A DNA stretch of 6,228 nt from Betaproteobacteria bacterium (GTDB lineage: Bacteria; Pseudomonadota; Gammaproteobacteria; Burkholderiales; Rhodocyclaceae), in the NCBI GenBank assembly GCA_016880375.1, contig JAEHDO010000305.1, positions 1-6,228 of the forward strand. The letters run 5' to 3'. Made by a program: the position numbers and the translations under genes. How positions within the stretch are numbered: position 1 is the first letter of the stretch; each line of letters begins with the position of its first letter. This document shows, in pieces, positions 6,209 through 6,228 of the stretch. Below the pieces are notes generated by a model. The model had not been told where the DNA came from. It saw nothing but the letters and a program-made list of their open reading frames with translations, and did no database searches.

Positions 6209-6228
6209 ATGTTCGACATACTTGTATA
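6209..6228 (+). CDS. smg: Smg family (DUF494) protein, N-terminal fragment
   Basis: Only the first codons are in the window: MFDILV followed by an incomplete TA, consistent with the conserved family start MFD(I/V)L.YLFE. The position directly after dprA agrees with the widespread proteobacterial order dprA-smg-topA. An in-frame ATG at 6185 overlaps the dprA stop (ATGA) and would add eight residues, MNRRHDAA. Family length favours 6209 and coupling favours 6185. Neither has a clear ribosome binding site. The function of Smg is not established. Confidence 0.7.

Overview
The window looks like chromosome from a moderately GC-rich betaproteobacterium, probably near Rhodocyclales or Nitrosomonadales. 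That placement is inferred from protein character and gene order (def-fmt-htpX diverging from lysM-dprA-smg) and was not tested by any search. All complete genes appear intact. I see no RNA genes, insertion sequences, CRISPR array or phage genes.

Left block (1-1541, + strand): the 3' end of an operon for a 2-oxoacid dehydrogenase complex. It holds the C-terminus of an E1 beta subunit, a complete lipoyl E2 acyltransferase, and a small acyl carrier protein. The three are joined by 4-base and 1-base stop/start overlaps, so they are almost certainly translated together. The E2 linker contains an in-frame GC-rich hairpin of the kind usually seen as a dispersed intergenic repeat. The ACP as the next cistron after E2 is the least ordinary feature here, and suggests an acyl group may be passed between lipoyl-E2 and a phosphopantetheine carrier.

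Middle block (1584-3923, - strand): def, fmt and htpX, read right to left. Def and Fmt process the formyl group at the start and end of its life on nascent proteins, and HtpX is a membrane quality-control protease. A perfect hairpin terminator at 1542-1566 sits between the convergent ACP and htpX genes and can serve both. Between fmt and htpX is a good match to a sigma-32 heat-shock promoter, which would let htpX be induced separately from def-fmt.

Right block (4049-6228, + strand): a divergent operon with a secreted LysM-domain protein, dprA (ssDNA-binding RecA loader for transformation) and the first codons of smg. The 125-base divergent spacer (3924-4048) is AT-rich and carries a strong 25-base dyad that overlaps a possible extended -10 element for the lysM operon.

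Most of the window is conserved housekeeping sequence. The points worth a second look are the ACP-coupled dehydrogenase, the palindromic repeat translated inside E2, the heat-shock promoter and the divergent-spacer dyad.
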